Below are positions 7,403 to 17,584 of a DNA stretch of 64,000 nt, piece by piece (the stretch's first letter is position 1; every line of letters begins with the position of its first letter). The stretch comes from Streptomyces griseosporeus (lineage in GTDB: Bacteria > Actinomycetota > Actinomycetes > Streptomycetales > Streptomycetaceae): the NCBI RefSeq assembly GCF_014656055.1, contig NZ_BNBR01000001.1, positions 1 to 64,000 of the forward strand. Direction: 5' to 3'. Made by a program: the position numbers and the translations under genes. A model generated the notes under the pieces. It worked only from the letters and a program-made list of their open reading frames with translations. It searched no databases and was not told where the DNA came from.

Positions 7403-9642
7403 CGCAGGCGGTTGTCGAGGTCGGGGCGCGCCTTCGCTACGGCGGGCGGGCATGGACGCTCGCCGTGCTGGAAGGTGCCCGGGCCACGCTGGTGACCGAT
7501 GAGGGCGCCTCGGCGGTGGTGCTGCTTCCCTACCTGTTCGCCGATCCGTCCTTCGGCGTGGAAGGCGGGCCGGCGCCGGGGAGGGTGCCGCCGTTCGGGC
7601 TGCTGGAGGCTCTGCCGGTTGAGGTGCGGGAGCGGGCTCTGGCGTGGCAGCGGCATGTGCGGGAGGTGGAGAGCGGCTTTCCTGACGCGGTTGGGCAGGG
7701 CGCCCCGCGTGAGCAGTTCGATCCGGCGAGGCGGAGCCTGGCGCAGCGGGAGCGGGCGAAGGCCGAGGAGTTGAGGGCGGCGGGCTGGGCGGCGAGTGCG
7801 GCGACGGTGCGCCGGATGCGGGCGCGCTACCGCAGCGAGGGCTTGTGGGGGCTGGTGGACGGCCGGGCGGTGCGGGAGCGGTCAGCCGTGGGGCGGGCTG
7901 ATGAGCGGGTGGTCGCGGCGATCAGGCAAGTGCTGGAGGGGCAGCGGGAGCGGTCGACGGGCACGCTGGTGCGGTTGCGCCGCCGGGTGGGGTGGCTGCT
8001 GGAGGAGGAGTACGGCCCTGGGGTGGTGGCGCTGCCTCCGGTGTCGACGTTCAACCGGCTGGTGCACGCGGTGGCCGACGGGCAGGGTCTTTTGGGGACG
8101 GCGGCGCAGCGGCGGTGGCATGCGTCGCGGCCGACTCCTCCGTTCACGCCGACGGTGGCACTGCGGCCGGGTGAGCTGGTGATGCTGGACAGCACGCCGC
8201 TGGACGTGCTGGCGGTGCTGGACGACGGTGTGACCGGCCGCCTTGAGCTGAGCATCGCGCTGGACGTGGCGACGCGCAGTATCTGTGCGGCGGTGCTGCG
8301 CCCGGTGGGCACGACGTCGGTGGACGCGGCGATGCTGCTGGCGCAGATGGTGGTGCCGACGGCGATGCGGCCGGGTTGGGATGCGGCGCTGTCCATGCGG
8401 CGGTCGGTCATCCCCTACGAGCGGCTGATCGCGTTGGACGCGAGGCTGGAACAGGCTGCTGCCCGGCCGGTGATCATGCCGGAGACGGTGGTGGTGGACC
8501 AGGGCCGGGTGTATGTGTCGGCGTCGTTCGTCTCGGCGTGCGAGAGCCTGGGGATCTCGGTGCAGCCGGTGCCGCCGGCGAACGGCCCGGCGAAGGGGAA
8601 CGTGGAGCGGACTTTCCGCGCCATCGCCGACGGGTTCAGCCAGTACCTGCCTGGCCACACCGGCTCGGATGTCTCCCAGCGGGGCGCGGCTGCGGAGCAG
8701 GATGCGTGCTGGAGCCTGGCGCAGCTGCAGGAGCTGCTGAACGAATGGGTCATCTGCGGGTGGCAGGAGCGCCGGCACGAGGCGCTGCGGCACCCGATGA
8801 TGCCGCACCTCGCTGTCTCCCCGAACGAGATGTGGGCGGCTTTGGTGGCGGTGACGGGGCATGTACCGGTGCCCTTGTCCGCCGACGACTACGTCGAGCT
8901 GCTGCCTCTTCGGTGGCAGGCCGTCAACGACTACGGCATCCGCTTGGGCTACCGCACCTACGACCACCCCGGCCTGAACCCCTACCGGCGCCGCCGCTCC
9001 CTGCGGGCGGACAAGAACGGACGGTGGGAGGTCCACCACAACCCCTACGATCCGAACCGGGTGTGGGTGCGCCTGCCCGGGGGATGGCTGGAGGTGCCGT
9101 GGGTCCACGCGGGGGCGGTCCGGCGCCCGTTCACCGCATTCACTTTCGACCACGTCCGCCGCACCGTGGAACGCCGGCACGGCCGTGAAGAGCACGAGGC
9201 GGCGATCGCCCAGGCGCTGGATGCGCTGCTGCGCCGTGCCAGCCAGGGACTGGGCAGCAGGCGAGAGCGGACGGTAGCCGCCCGGGCCCAGGCGGCCGCG
9301 CAAATGACCGATCCCTCCCCCGCCACCGCCCCGCAGCAGTGGCCTGCTCCGCTCACGCCGGATGCCTCGTTCGGGCTGCCCGGTTCCTTCACCGCCCCGC
9401 ACGAGGATGCCGGCGGCTGGGACACCGACGACCCTCTGGACGACATCGAGGACGACCCGGACGACGACTACCTACTCGCCGCCCTCGCCGACGGCCAGGA
9501 CGCCGCGGCAGGCCACACGGATGAAGCATCCGAGCCGGCAGGCGGAACAACCCGGGAGAAGGCTGCTGAGCAGACGCTGGACGCCGCCGGGGCAGACGGC
9601 ATGCGCATCTACGACCCGTACCAGGAGGCTCAGGCATGGTGA
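7399..9642 (+). CDS. TnsB/TniA-like DDE transposase (set 1)
   Basis: A 747-residue Mu/TniA-type transposase that would join the 3' ends of the element to target DNA. An N-terminal HTH region (LRAAGWAASAATVRRMRARY) precedes the RNase-H core. The catalytic triad is visible as D264 (VMLDST), D367 (VVVDQGRVY) and E403 (GNVERTFR), followed by the FSQYLPG segment and a Mu C-terminal beta domain (RTYDHPGLNPYRR). The acidic tail (DDPLDDIEDDPDDDYL) may contact the ATPase. GTG 7399 overlaps the tnsA stop and follows GGAGG. It in turn overlaps the tnsC start (ATG 9636, with AGGAGG inside this gene). Length and triad look intact. Confidence 0.88.
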   Translation: MTQAVVEVGARLRYGGRAWTLAVLEGARATLVTDEGASAVVLLPYLFADPSFGVEGGPAPGRVPPFGLLEALPVEVRERALAWQRHVREVESGFPDAVGQGAPREQFDPARRSLAQRERAKAEELRAAGWAASAATVRRMRARYRSEGLWGLVDGRAVRERSAVGRADERVVAAIRQVLEGQRERSTGTLVRLRRRVGWLLEEEYGPGVVALPPVSTFNRLVHAVADGQGLLGTAAQRRWHASRPTPPFTPTVALRPGELVMLDSTPLDVLAVLDDGVTGRLELSIALDVATRSICAAVLRPVGTTSVDAAMLLAQMVVPTAMRPGWDAALSMRRSVIPYERLIALDARLEQAAARPVIMPETVVVDQGRVYVSASFVSACESLGISVQPVPPANGPAKGNVERTFRAIADGFSQYLPGHTGSDVSQRGAAAEQDACWSLAQLQELLNEWVICGWQERRHEALRHPMMPHLAVSPNEMWAALVAVTGHVPVPLSADDYVELLPLRWQAVNDYGIRLGYRTYDHPGLNPYRRRRSLRADKNGRWEVHHNPYDPNRVWVRLPGGWLEVPWVHAGAVRRPFTAFTFDHVRRTVERRHGREEHEAAIAQALDALLRRASQGLGSRRERTVAARAQAAAQMTDPSPATAPQQWPAPLTPDASFGLPGSFTAPHEDAGGWDTDDPLDDIEDDPDDDYLLAALADGQDAAAGHTDEASEPAGGTTREKAAEQTLDAAGADGMRIYDPYQEAQAW

Positions 9643-10664
9643 CGACGGCCCAGCCCGCCACCACGAGCACTTTCAGTGCGCTGACCACGTGGGACGGGTG
9701 GCAGCAGTTCGTCGACACACCCCTCGCCCCGGCACGGGACGCCGGCGACAAGGAGTGGACGCTGGAGCAGCGGGAGGAGTATCACGCGCGGTTCGTGGTG
9801 CTGAAGACCCCCGCCATGGACGCCATCTCCACCGCGGTGCGCCGTCTGCTGCTGCTCAACCGCGGCCAGCAGGGCGGAGCCCGGCGCGGCCTGATCATCT
9901 CCGGGCCGGCCACCACCGGGAAGACCACCGCGATGCAGCAGCTCGGGCGCACCGTCGAACTCGCCGACCGGCGCCGCCACCCGGACCAGGACGGGCGTCT
10001 GCCGGTGCTGTTCATCACCGTGCCGCCGTCCTCTACCCCGAAGATGCTCATCAGCGAGTTCGCCCGCTTCCTCGGTCTGCCTGCCCTGGAACGGATGAAC
10101 CAGATCCAGATCACCAACGCCGTGTGCGAGCTGCTGTGCGAGATGAGCACCCAGCTGGTCCTGGTCGACGACGTACACCTGATGGACACCCGCAGCCGGG
10201 CCGGCGCCGAGACATCTGATCAGCTGAAGTACCTCGGCGAGCGGATCCCGGCCACCTTCGTCTACTCCGGCATCGACGTCGAATCCTCTCCGCTGCTGAC
10301 CGGCGTGCGCGGCTCCCAGCTCGCCGGCCGCTTCAAAATCGTGCGCAACCGGCCCCTGCGTTACGGCAGTCCGGCCGACAAACAGATCTGGCACGACCTG
10401 GTGCGCAGCATGGACAGCGCCCTGCGACTGCGCCACCACCGGCCCGGCACGCTCGTTACGCACGCCGCCTACCTGCACGCCCGCACCGGCGGCCGCATGG
10501 GCAGCCTCTCCCACCTCATCCGCGAAGCCGCCCTCGTATCCCTGCTGGACAGCACCGAGAAAATCACCAAGAAACTCCTCGAACAGATCGAACTCGACGC
10601 CGCCGCCGAACAACGGTCCCGGAAACCACACCACCACCGGACACCCCCGCAACGCGAGCCCTGA
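9636..10664 (+). CDS. TnsC/TniB-like AAA+ ATPase (set 1)
   Basis: A 342-residue AAA+ protein that in Tn7-like systems links the target-selection protein to the transposase. Walker A is GPATTGKTTAM, Walker B is LVLVDDVHLM, and a sensor-like serine (FVYSGID) follows. The C-terminus is very basic (RSRKPHHHRTPPQREP). The ATG at 9636 has a strong AGGAGG seven bases upstream and overlaps the tnsB stop. It lies between the transposase and the TniQ-HA gene, which is the usual order B-C-Q. Confidence 0.85.
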   Translation: MVTTAQPATTSTFSALTTWDGWQQFVDTPLAPARDAGDKEWTLEQREEYHARFVVLKTPAMDAISTAVRRLLLLNRGQQGGARRGLIISGPATTGKTTAMQQLGRTVELADRRRHPDQDGRLPVLFITVPPSSTPKMLISEFARFLGLPALERMNQIQITNAVCELLCEMSTQLVLVDDVHLMDTRSRAGAETSDQLKYLGERIPATFVYSGIDVESSPLLTGVRGSQLAGRFKIVRNRPLRYGSPADKQIWHDLVRSMDSALRLRHHRPGTLVTHAAYLHARTGGRMGSLSHLIREAALVSLLDSTEKITKKLLEQIELDAAAEQRSRKPHHHRTPPQREP

Positions 10665-10718
10665 CCCGCGGCATCTACCTCAACCACCCGCCCCGATCCC
10701 CGTTCGCCCAATGCCCGG

Positions 10719-13700
10719 ATGCCGGGTACATACGGGCCCGCCAGGAACGACCTCTGCTCCCTCATGCACAACTTTCCCCCACCACAGCCGCAGCCGCCGC
10801 AGACGGCTGCGGCACGTCCGGGGCCGGTACGGCTCGCGCCGCTGCAGGGCGAGACGAACCTGTCGTACCTGGACCGGCTGGCCGACCGCTACCGGCTCGG
10901 TGTCAGAGACCTCATCCCCGCGCTCCTCCAGGTCGGCGGAGGCCTGTTCAAGGGCTACCGCACGGACGGCGAGGTCTACCTCAATGCCGAAGCCCGCGCC
11001 CGCATCTGCGCGTTCAGCCGCGTGCCCGAGGAAATCCTGCAGCGGGCCCTGCCCGCCTGGACCGCCCAAGAACCCCTCGCGCCGGACGGGGCGGGGGCAG
11101 CCGGGCGGTTCCGCTTCGGGGCCGTGGTGCCGGCCGCGGGGGAAGGCTGCCGGCTGTGCACCGCCGCACGCACCGGACGGACCAAGGCCGCCCGGCTCTA
11201 CCTGCAGCCGCACACCCGCATCTGCCCGCGCCACCAGTGCTGGATGCTGGGCACCCACTGGATCGACGGCGCACCGGCCGACACCGAACAGATCGACCTG
11301 ACAGGGCTGGCGGAGATGGTCACGGCGCACCGGCGGCATGTGGATCTGCTGCGCCATCGTCCGGACGCCGCCCGTGCGTTCGAGGTCGCGCATGCCGTGG
11401 TCGTCTCCTGGTGGGCGCAGCAGTGGCCCGAAGAAGACAAGTGGCCGCGCCGGGTACGCCAACTCACACCCCAGGGGGCCGATCCCGGCTGGTGGCGGTT
11501 GCTGGCCAGGGACGCGGTCACCTACCCCGAGACCGTCGCCCTCACCTCAGTCCTCACCGACGAACGCACCAGAGGGCGGCTGCTCGCCGAGGCCGGCGGA
11601 CATCTGCCCCACACGCTCGCCCACGTGCCTGGTCTGGTCGGCGAACTGGCGCAGGTCACCAGACGGCCATGGCTTGCTGAGCGGATCGCCTCGACCTCGG
11701 CCGGCCCTTTGCTGCTCTGGGCGCAGCACTGCGTACGGGCCGATGCCGACGCAACTGTCGCCGACCGGCTGTGGACCTTGCACATGGCTCACCGGCCCCG
11801 CCCCATCGCCCGCGAACTCACCGCCTACCGCGACGCCGCACAACAGCCGGAGAAGGCTGCGGGCGGAACAAGGCTGCACCTGGGGCTCCGGCACATGTCG
11901 GATCAGGCGTTCACGACAGGGCTGGCACACGCCCGTGCCTACGCCGCGGTCCACGGCCACCTCGCCGCCCCGATCCACAGCCAGTTCGACGGCTTTGCCC
12001 TGGGCCGATGGCTGTCGAACCATCGGAAGTTCCCGGCGATGCCGCCCGAACACGTCGCGGAACTCGAGGCGCTGGATCCGTGGTGGCGGCCTCCGTGGAG
12101 GGTGATGTGGCAGCGCTTCTACTACCAGGCCCGTGACCACGTCCGCGCCCGCGGACCCTTGCGGCCCGAGAGCGGCTTCCCCACCACCAACTTCGGCCTG
12201 GGCGAATGGCTGTACAACCAGTGCACCGGCTACGACGACCTGCACCCCGGCCAGCAGCACCTCCTGGCCGACATCGGCCTCACCCCCGAGGCCGCACAGG
12301 CGGCCCGGCCCCGCCGCAAGCACATGGCCACCCACTTCCAGCGCGCCCTTGGCTGTGCCCGCGCCTTCGCCGCCGCCCACGGCACGCTGGTGAACGCGAC
12401 CGCCGATAGCGTCCAGGACGGACTGAAGCTGGGACGGTGGCTGTCCAACCAGCGCAGTAAAGACCGCGCCTACCAGGACCGCCACGGCGTCCCCTCACCC
12501 CGGGCGCTGGCACTGTCGGCGATCGATCCCTGGTGGAACCCGCCCTGGACACTGGAATGGCAGCGCTCCTGGCACCAGGCACGCACCCATGTCCAAGGCG
12601 GCCACGTCCTGGACGCCGCGGCCGGGTTCCCCGGCACCAGCAGCGCGCTCGCCACGTGGCTGACCACCCAGCACGCCCAGTACGACACCCTCCAACCCGA
12701 CCAGCAGGCCCTCCTCGCCCACATCGGGCTGACCGCGGACCGGGCCCGCGGCGCGGCCGCACGGCCCGCCGAACGCGAAGCCGACTTCGCCGTCGGCCTC
12801 TGCTACGCACGCTCCTACCACTCGACACACGGCACCCTCGCTGCCGCGATCGACACCGTCCACGACGGATTCCAGCTCGGGCGATGGCTGCGCCGGCAAC
12901 GCCAGCACGCCCGAACCGACGCCGACAGGGGCGCGCCTCAGTCTGCCGCGGTGAAGGCGCTGACCGCCGTCGATCCGTGGTGGTGTACGCCCTGGAGCCT
13001 GGCGTGGCAGCGCGCCTGGCAGCACATCCACAACCAGGTCGAAGCCGGTCACCGGCTCGACACCGACCACCACTTCCGCAGCTTCGCCCCCACCCAGCGC
13101 GCCTGGCTACGCCTGCAGCGCACCCACTACGACGACCTCCACTCCGACCAGCAGCGCCTCCTGGCCGACATCGGCCTCACCCGCGAGAGAGCCCGCACCC
13201 GGCCCATCACTCTGTACGCCGAGGGCGCTCTCACACATGCCCGCGCCTACGCCGCCGCCCACCACACCCTGGCCGTGGCCTACTCCACCGTCCACAACGG
13301 CTTCCCCCTCGGCCGCTGGCTCAACGACCAACGCCAGCAAGCCCGGCGCGACACCACCCCCAACGCCCGCCACCAGGCCCTCTCCACGATCGACCCATGG
13401 TGGAACCCTCCCTGGGACCTGGCCTGGCAACGCGCCTACACCCGCGCCCGCACCACACAAACCCGCCCCGGTGACCCACCGGCCGACGTACGCGCCTGGA
13501 CCGCCGCACAGCGCACCGCCTGGTCCCGGCTGCGCCCCCAGCAGCAACATCTCCTGACCGAACTCGGGATCACACCCGGCGCCGAGGACCCCGCCAACCA
13601 GCCCCGCAGAACCAGCCGCGTCTACCCACCCAGCCCTGGACTCACCCACGCACGCGCATACGCCCAGGCACACGGCCACCTCTCCCCCAGCGCCGGCACC

Positions 13701-13997
13701 CACCACAACGGCTTCCCACTCGGCCGCTGGCTGGTACAAAAACGCCGCGCAGCCCGGCAAGGACGCCTGGCCCCCACCACCAGCCAGGCACTTGCCCATC
13801 TCGACCCCTGGTGGAACCCACCCTGGCCCCACATCTGGCAACGCACCTACCAGCAGACCAAGCAGGCCCACTCCACCGGCCAGCCCGGCTCCCCCACCCT
13901 CCAGCGATGGACCGAGCAGCAACGCACCTACTGGACCACCCTCCACCCCACCCAGCAACACCTCCTCACCACCATCGGCATCCACGCGAATCCGTGA
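10719..13997 (+). CDS. TniQ/TnsD-like targeting protein fused to five helicase-associated units (set 1)
   Basis: A 1092-residue protein. Residues ~35-230 form a TniQ domain: RLAPLQGETNLSYLDRLA, then a zinc-binding CRLC (144-147) and CPRH (169-172). From about residue 385 to the end there are about five tandem units of ~140 residues. Each has the pattern HARAYAAxHGxLA...DGF.LGRWL...LDPWWNPPW...WQR...QQHLLADIGL, the helicase-associated (HA) signature also found at the C-terminus of the 526-2934 helicase. TniQ family proteins choose the target and recruit TnsC; HA repeats are thought to contact nucleic acid, so the tail may read the target. ATG 10764 (MHNFPPP) is an alternative start; neither start has a clear ribosome-binding site. 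Confidence 0.82.
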   Translation: MPGTYGPARNDLCSLMHNFPPPQPQPPQTAAARPGPVRLAPLQGETNLSYLDRLADRYRLGVRDLIPALLQVGGGLFKGYRTDGEVYLNAEARARICAFSRVPEEILQRALPAWTAQEPLAPDGAGAAGRFRFGAVVPAAGEGCRLCTAARTGRTKAARLYLQPHTRICPRHQCWMLGTHWIDGAPADTEQIDLTGLAEMVTAHRRHVDLLRHRPDAARAFEVAHAVVVSWWAQQWPEEDKWPRRVRQLTPQGADPGWWRLLARDAVTYPETVALTSVLTDERTRGRLLAEAGGHLPHTLAHVPGLVGELAQVTRRPWLAERIASTSAGPLLLWAQHCVRADADATVADRLWTLHMAHRPRPIARELTAYRDAAQQPEKAAGGTRLHLGLRHMSDQAFTTGLAHARAYAAVHGHLAAPIHSQFDGFALGRWLSNHRKFPAMPPEHVAELEALDPWWRPPWRVMWQRFYYQARDHVRARGPLRPESGFPTTNFGLGEWLYNQCTGYDDLHPGQQHLLADIGLTPEAAQAARPRRKHMATHFQRALGCARAFAAAHGTLVNATADSVQDGLKLGRWLSNQRSKDRAYQDRHGVPSPRALALSAIDPWWNPPWTLEWQRSWHQARTHVQGGHVLDAAAGFPGTSSALATWLTTQHAQYDTLQPDQQALLAHIGLTADRARGAAARPAEREADFAVGLCYARSYHSTHGTLAAAIDTVHDGFQLGRWLRRQRQHARTDADRGAPQSAAVKALTAVDPWWCTPWSLAWQRAWQHIHNQVEAGHRLDTDHHFRSFAPTQRAWLRLQRTHYDDLHSDQQRLLADIGLTRERARTRPITLYAEGALTHARAYAAAHHTLAVAYSTVHNGFPLGRWLNDQRQQARRDTTPNARHQALSTIDPWWNPPWDLAWQRAYTRARTTQTRPGDPPADVRAWTAAQRTAWSRLRPQQQHLLTELGITPGAEDPANQPRRTSRVYPPSPGLTHARAYAQAHGHLSPSAGTHHNGFPLGRWLVQKRRAARQGRLAPTTSQALAHLDPWWNPPWPHIWQRTYQQTKQAHSTGQPGSPTLQRWTEQQRTYWTTLHPTQQHLLTTIGIHANP

Positions 13998-14044
13998 CCT
14001 CCTCCGCCAACGGGCGGCGTGGTGACGATGCGATCAGGCACGCT

Positions 14045-16198
14045 ATGCCGATGAGCGACGCGCGCTTCTTCAACGACGAACCGTTCCTCGACGACGAGGG
14101 GTCCGACCTGCTGGGGCGTGAACGGTACGCGCAGCACGCGGTGGAGCTGCTGGGGCGCGTCCGGGCCCAGACCGAAACCGGCGTCCTGGCTTTGATCGGA
14201 CCCTGGGGTTCCGGAAAGTCGACGGTCCTGGGCAAGGTGACACGCCTCCTGCAGCGACAGGACGGCAGCGAGGACTGGCTGATCGCGGAGCTCAACCCAT
14301 GGCTGTACTCCGACCTGGAGACGCTGACTGCGGCACTCTTCAGCGAAGTCCGAGCCGCCCTCCCCGAGGGAAAGCGCTGGTCAGAAGTCCGTAAAACGCT
14401 CGGGGGCTTCGGGCAGGCAATCAGCCCCTTGGGCAAGCTCACCGCTCTGGCCGGCCTCGACTCAGAGGGCCTGATCAAGGCTTTCAGCGACCGCATCAGC
14501 GGAGACACCAGCGCCTCGGCGGCCAAGCGGAAGGCCGAAGAGGCCCTTCGGCGGGCAGGGCAGCCCGTCCTGGTCGTCATGGACGATCTGGACCGCCTCA
14601 CCCCCGACGAGCTGCTCCTTGTCTTCAAACTGGTGCGCCTGGTGGGCCATCTCCCGAACGTCTACTACCTGATCAGCTTCGACGAGCAGACGCTGCTGGA
14701 CGTCCTGCAACGCAGCGACCTCGTGGGAAACAGCGAGGCCAGGGCCCGCGAGTTCCTGGAAAAGATCATCCAGGTACGGCTCGACCTTCCCGCGTTCCGC
14801 GAACGCGACGCCGCCGCCATGAGCATCCGCGCCCTCAACGCCCTCCTGGACTCCCACAACCTGTCCATGACGCCAAGCGAGGAACGACGCTTCTCCGAGG
14901 CCTACTTCCGGCACCTACAGGACAGGCTGCAGACGCCACGAGCCGTCAAACGCTACTTCGGACAGGCCGACGCCACCCTCAGCTCCCTCTCCGGAAACGT
15001 AGACCTGGTTGACTTCCTCATCGTCACCTTCCTGCGCACCAACGAGCCCGGCGTCTACCGGCTCCTGAGACGGCACCGCGCCGAACTGACCGGCACCAGC
15101 ATCGACCCAGCACAGCGACACAGCACACAACAGCCCGGCGAACGAGCCGAACGCTGGCGCCACCGCCTACGCGAAGCCGGCGTGGCCGAAAACCACATCA
15201 ACGGCGTGCTCAACCTGCTGGCCCTGCTGTTCCCAACAGTCCAGAAAGACCTCGGCAACGGAAACGACACGAAAGCCGCCGCCCAGCGCCGCGGGATCGG
15301 CAGCACCGACTACTTCGACCGGTACACGGTCTTCGGCGTCCCCGACGACGACCTCCCCGAAGCCACCTTCGACCAGGCCCTGGCCCAGCTGGCCGCCGAC
15401 GCCCCCGGAGAAGAAGCAGCCGAACTCCTACTCCGCCTCCGCGACGACACCCACCGCATCACCCGCCGAATCGAGCAGCGCCGCAGCACCGGCATCCACC
15501 TCCCCGCCGCCGCGCTACTCAAGGCCATGGCAGACAGCTACGGGCAGCTGACCGCCGAACCGGAAATGATGGGTTTGGTCAACAGCGGCATGAGCCTGCA
15601 GTTCCTCGCCCGGGACCTCCTCACCGACCTCCCACCAGAACAAAGGGCCCCGGTACTGGCCGCCATGGCCGCCACCCCAGACGGAGCAGTCCTGGCCACC
15701 CGGACCCTGCACCGCGTCACCAACCCGGACAACAACGACTCCGAGGAAGTACAGACCACTGAAGACTGGTCTCTTCAGGCCCGCGACGCCGTAACCGAGC
15801 AGATCGCCCAGCACCTAGCGCCTACCACAGGCAGACCTGCTGAGGAACTCACCGAGTCCGAGACCGACCTGATCTGGATGTGGCGCCACACCCACCCCGA
15901 CAGCCTGCGCCCCTGGCTACGCCAACGCCTCGACACCGGATGGGAACCCCTCCCTCTCCTGGGCCAACTCCTCCATCCCACGCCACGCCCGCACCGCCTC
16001 ATCGACGAGAACGTCCTGGCCGGCCTCGACGCCATGTTCGGCCTCGACGACCTCTACACACGCCTGGACCCCCTCCTCCAGACCCAGACCAGCAACAGCC
16101 CCGCCGACGAACACCACGCCAACATCCTCCAAGCCCTGCGCGAGCACCGCCCCGCCACAGGCCAGACCCCACCCCCAGACTCCGACACCACGACGTGA
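14045..16198 (+). CDS. KAP-family P-loop NTPase, probable element cargo
   Basis: A 717-residue NTPase. The P-loop reads GPWGSGKSTVLGKV, and the Walker B/KAP signature VVMDDLDRLTPDELL follows about 120 residues later, then a long helical C-terminal half. KAP NTPases are often membrane-linked and common in phage-defence and conflict loci; I see no clear transmembrane pair here. The start is ATG 14045 (MPMSDARF) or 14051, about 50 bases after the TniQ-HA stop on the same strand. The gene lies between the transposition genes and the element end at 16403, so it is most simply read as cargo. Confidence 0.75.
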   Translation: MPMSDARFFNDEPFLDDEGSDLLGRERYAQHAVELLGRVRAQTETGVLALIGPWGSGKSTVLGKVTRLLQRQDGSEDWLIAELNPWLYSDLETLTAALFSEVRAALPEGKRWSEVRKTLGGFGQAISPLGKLTALAGLDSEGLIKAFSDRISGDTSASAAKRKAEEALRRAGQPVLVVMDDLDRLTPDELLLVFKLVRLVGHLPNVYYLISFDEQTLLDVLQRSDLVGNSEARAREFLEKIIQVRLDLPAFRERDAAAMSIRALNALLDSHNLSMTPSEERRFSEAYFRHLQDRLQTPRAVKRYFGQADATLSSLSGNVDLVDFLIVTFLRTNEPGVYRLLRRHRAELTGTSIDPAQRHSTQQPGERAERWRHRLREAGVAENHINGVLNLLALLFPTVQKDLGNGNDTKAAAQRRGIGSTDYFDRYTVFGVPDDDLPEATFDQALAQLAADAPGEEAAELLLRLRDDTHRITRRIEQRRSTGIHLPAAALLKAMADSYGQLTAEPEMMGLVNSGMSLQFLARDLLTDLPPEQRAPVLAAMAATPDGAVLATRTLHRVTNPDNNDSEEVQTTEDWSLQARDAVTEQIAQHLAPTTGRPAEELTESETDLIWMWRHTHPDSLRPWLRQRLDTGWEPLPLLGQLLHPTPRPHRLIDENVLAGLDAMFGLDDLYTRLDPLLQTQTSNSPADEHHANILQALREHRPATGQTPPPDSDTTT

Positions 16199-16324
16199 CC
16201 CCGCGCCCGAAGAACGCCTCCCCCAAGTAGCGACCCAATCCATCTGCATGCCACCCAGACAAACCGCACACCCCCAGGCCAAGAACCTGCAAGACCCCGC
16301 TAAGCCATGCTCAGCAGGACCATC

Positions 16325-16403
16325 AGCACCAAAACGACCCACTACAACTGAGAAATCCCCAGCTCAGAGCTCACCCACTGCGCACAAAAAACGACCCACG
16401 ACA
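16325..16403. repeat. Candidate transposon end: two 22-bp TnsB-type repeats
   Basis: Reading the minus strand, two 22-base repeats start with TGT at 16403 and at 16346. Their first 16 bases differ at one position (TGTCGTGGGTCG... and TGTAGTGGGTCG...). Their starts are 57 bases apart. A weaker third copy may lie near 16225-16235 (GCGACCCAA). Tn7-family ends begin with TGT and carry several TnsB-binding repeats of about this size. The outer repeat abuts helicase coding sequence, so 16403 is the likely element boundary. The matching left end was not found. Confidence 0.62.
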
Positions 16404-17584
16404 ATCGCCTGGACGATGTCGATGGTGCTCTGCTTGGGGTCGGCGAAGAGCACGGAGTCGGCCAGCGGGAAGTCGACGCCTTCGACGCACAGGCGGACGT
16501 TGCACAGCACGCTCAGCTCCGCCAGCTGGCTGGCGTACTTGTCTTGTGGGGGCTGTGCGAATCGTGTCAGGCGCTCTTGCCGCTCGCGGCGGCCGTTGCG
16601 GGAGTGGACGCTGGCGACCCACAGGTCATCGGCGTGGCCGCCGGGGATGGCGGCGGCGGTTTCGGGCAGGGTTTCGGCGAAGGCCTCGCTTTGGATGATG
16701 CTGCGGCTGAAGACGACCGCGCGGCGAATCGCGTAATCTTCGCGTGCTTTGAGCAGGGCCAGCTGGGCCGCCGCCACGCGCATGGCGTCGGCCTGGGGGG
16801 TGCGCCGGGCCCCCTTGCGTGTGCGCCCGGCCAGGAAGGCGTGCAACTGCGTGTTGTGGATTTCGGGGGCGGCAATGCGGTAGTCGGCGAGCCGTCCTTC
16901 GTGGATGGCTTCGGCCAGTGAGTAGCGGTAGGCGATGCGGCCGAAGAGGTCGACGTCGTCCATGGAAGCGATCGGCTCCGTGGTGATGCCGCGGTTGACG
17001 TCCCAGATACGGGGTGTGGCGGTGAGGTAGAGCCGGTGGCGGGCGGGAATGGCGTCGTTGTCGTGGATGACGGCCCACGGCTTGGCACGGGCGCCGGCGG
17101 TGCGGTGCGCTTCGTCGACGACCGCGATGTCCCAGCGCGGCAGCCGGTGACGCTGGTGGGCCTCGACGAGTTTGGGCAGCGAGGCGTAGGTGGCGAAGAC
17201 GCTGACGGGCCCGTCGGCGCCACGCACGGCGGCGGCCAGCCAGCTCGGGTCGTTGGTCATGGTCAGCACGCCGCTGAGGACGGGCTCGCTGGTCTGCTTG
17301 TCGGAGCACAGGCCGAAGAAGTGGCCCGGCCGGCCGGAGGTGTGCCAGACGCGCGCTGTCTGGTTGAGCAGGTCCAGGGTCGGCATCACCGTCAGAGTGC
17401 GGCTGCTGGAGGCGATTTCGTGGGCGATGTGGACGGCGAGGTGGGTCTTCCCCGTGCCGCACGGCATGATGACCTGCTGGCGTTCGGAGCCCATGGCGAA
17501 CGCATTGAGCACGCAGTCCGCCGCAGCACGCTGGCGCGTCCACAGTTCGCTGGGCAGGCGTTCGGCAGGCAGGTCGTGCAGCAC
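16404..17584 (-). pseudogene. SF2 helicase cut off at motif VI by the transposon end
   Basis: The N-terminal ~393 residues of a helicase related to the one at 526-2934: P-loop MPCGTGKT, motif II VDEAH, motif III TATPR, then IDIVQAI. At that point the expected GRALR motif VI is replaced by VVGRFLCAVGEL and a stop, read from the transposon end repeat. Everything after motif VI, including any HA domains, is missing and was not found elsewhere on this strand. The start is GTG 17584 with a GGGGG run upstream. The gene is interrupted and cannot make a complete helicase. Confidence 0.75.

Noticed and set aside
7882..9402. A 506-codon frame antisense to the set 1 transposase
   Set aside because: Arg/His/Pro-rich shadow; the transposase frame has its full catalytic triad.
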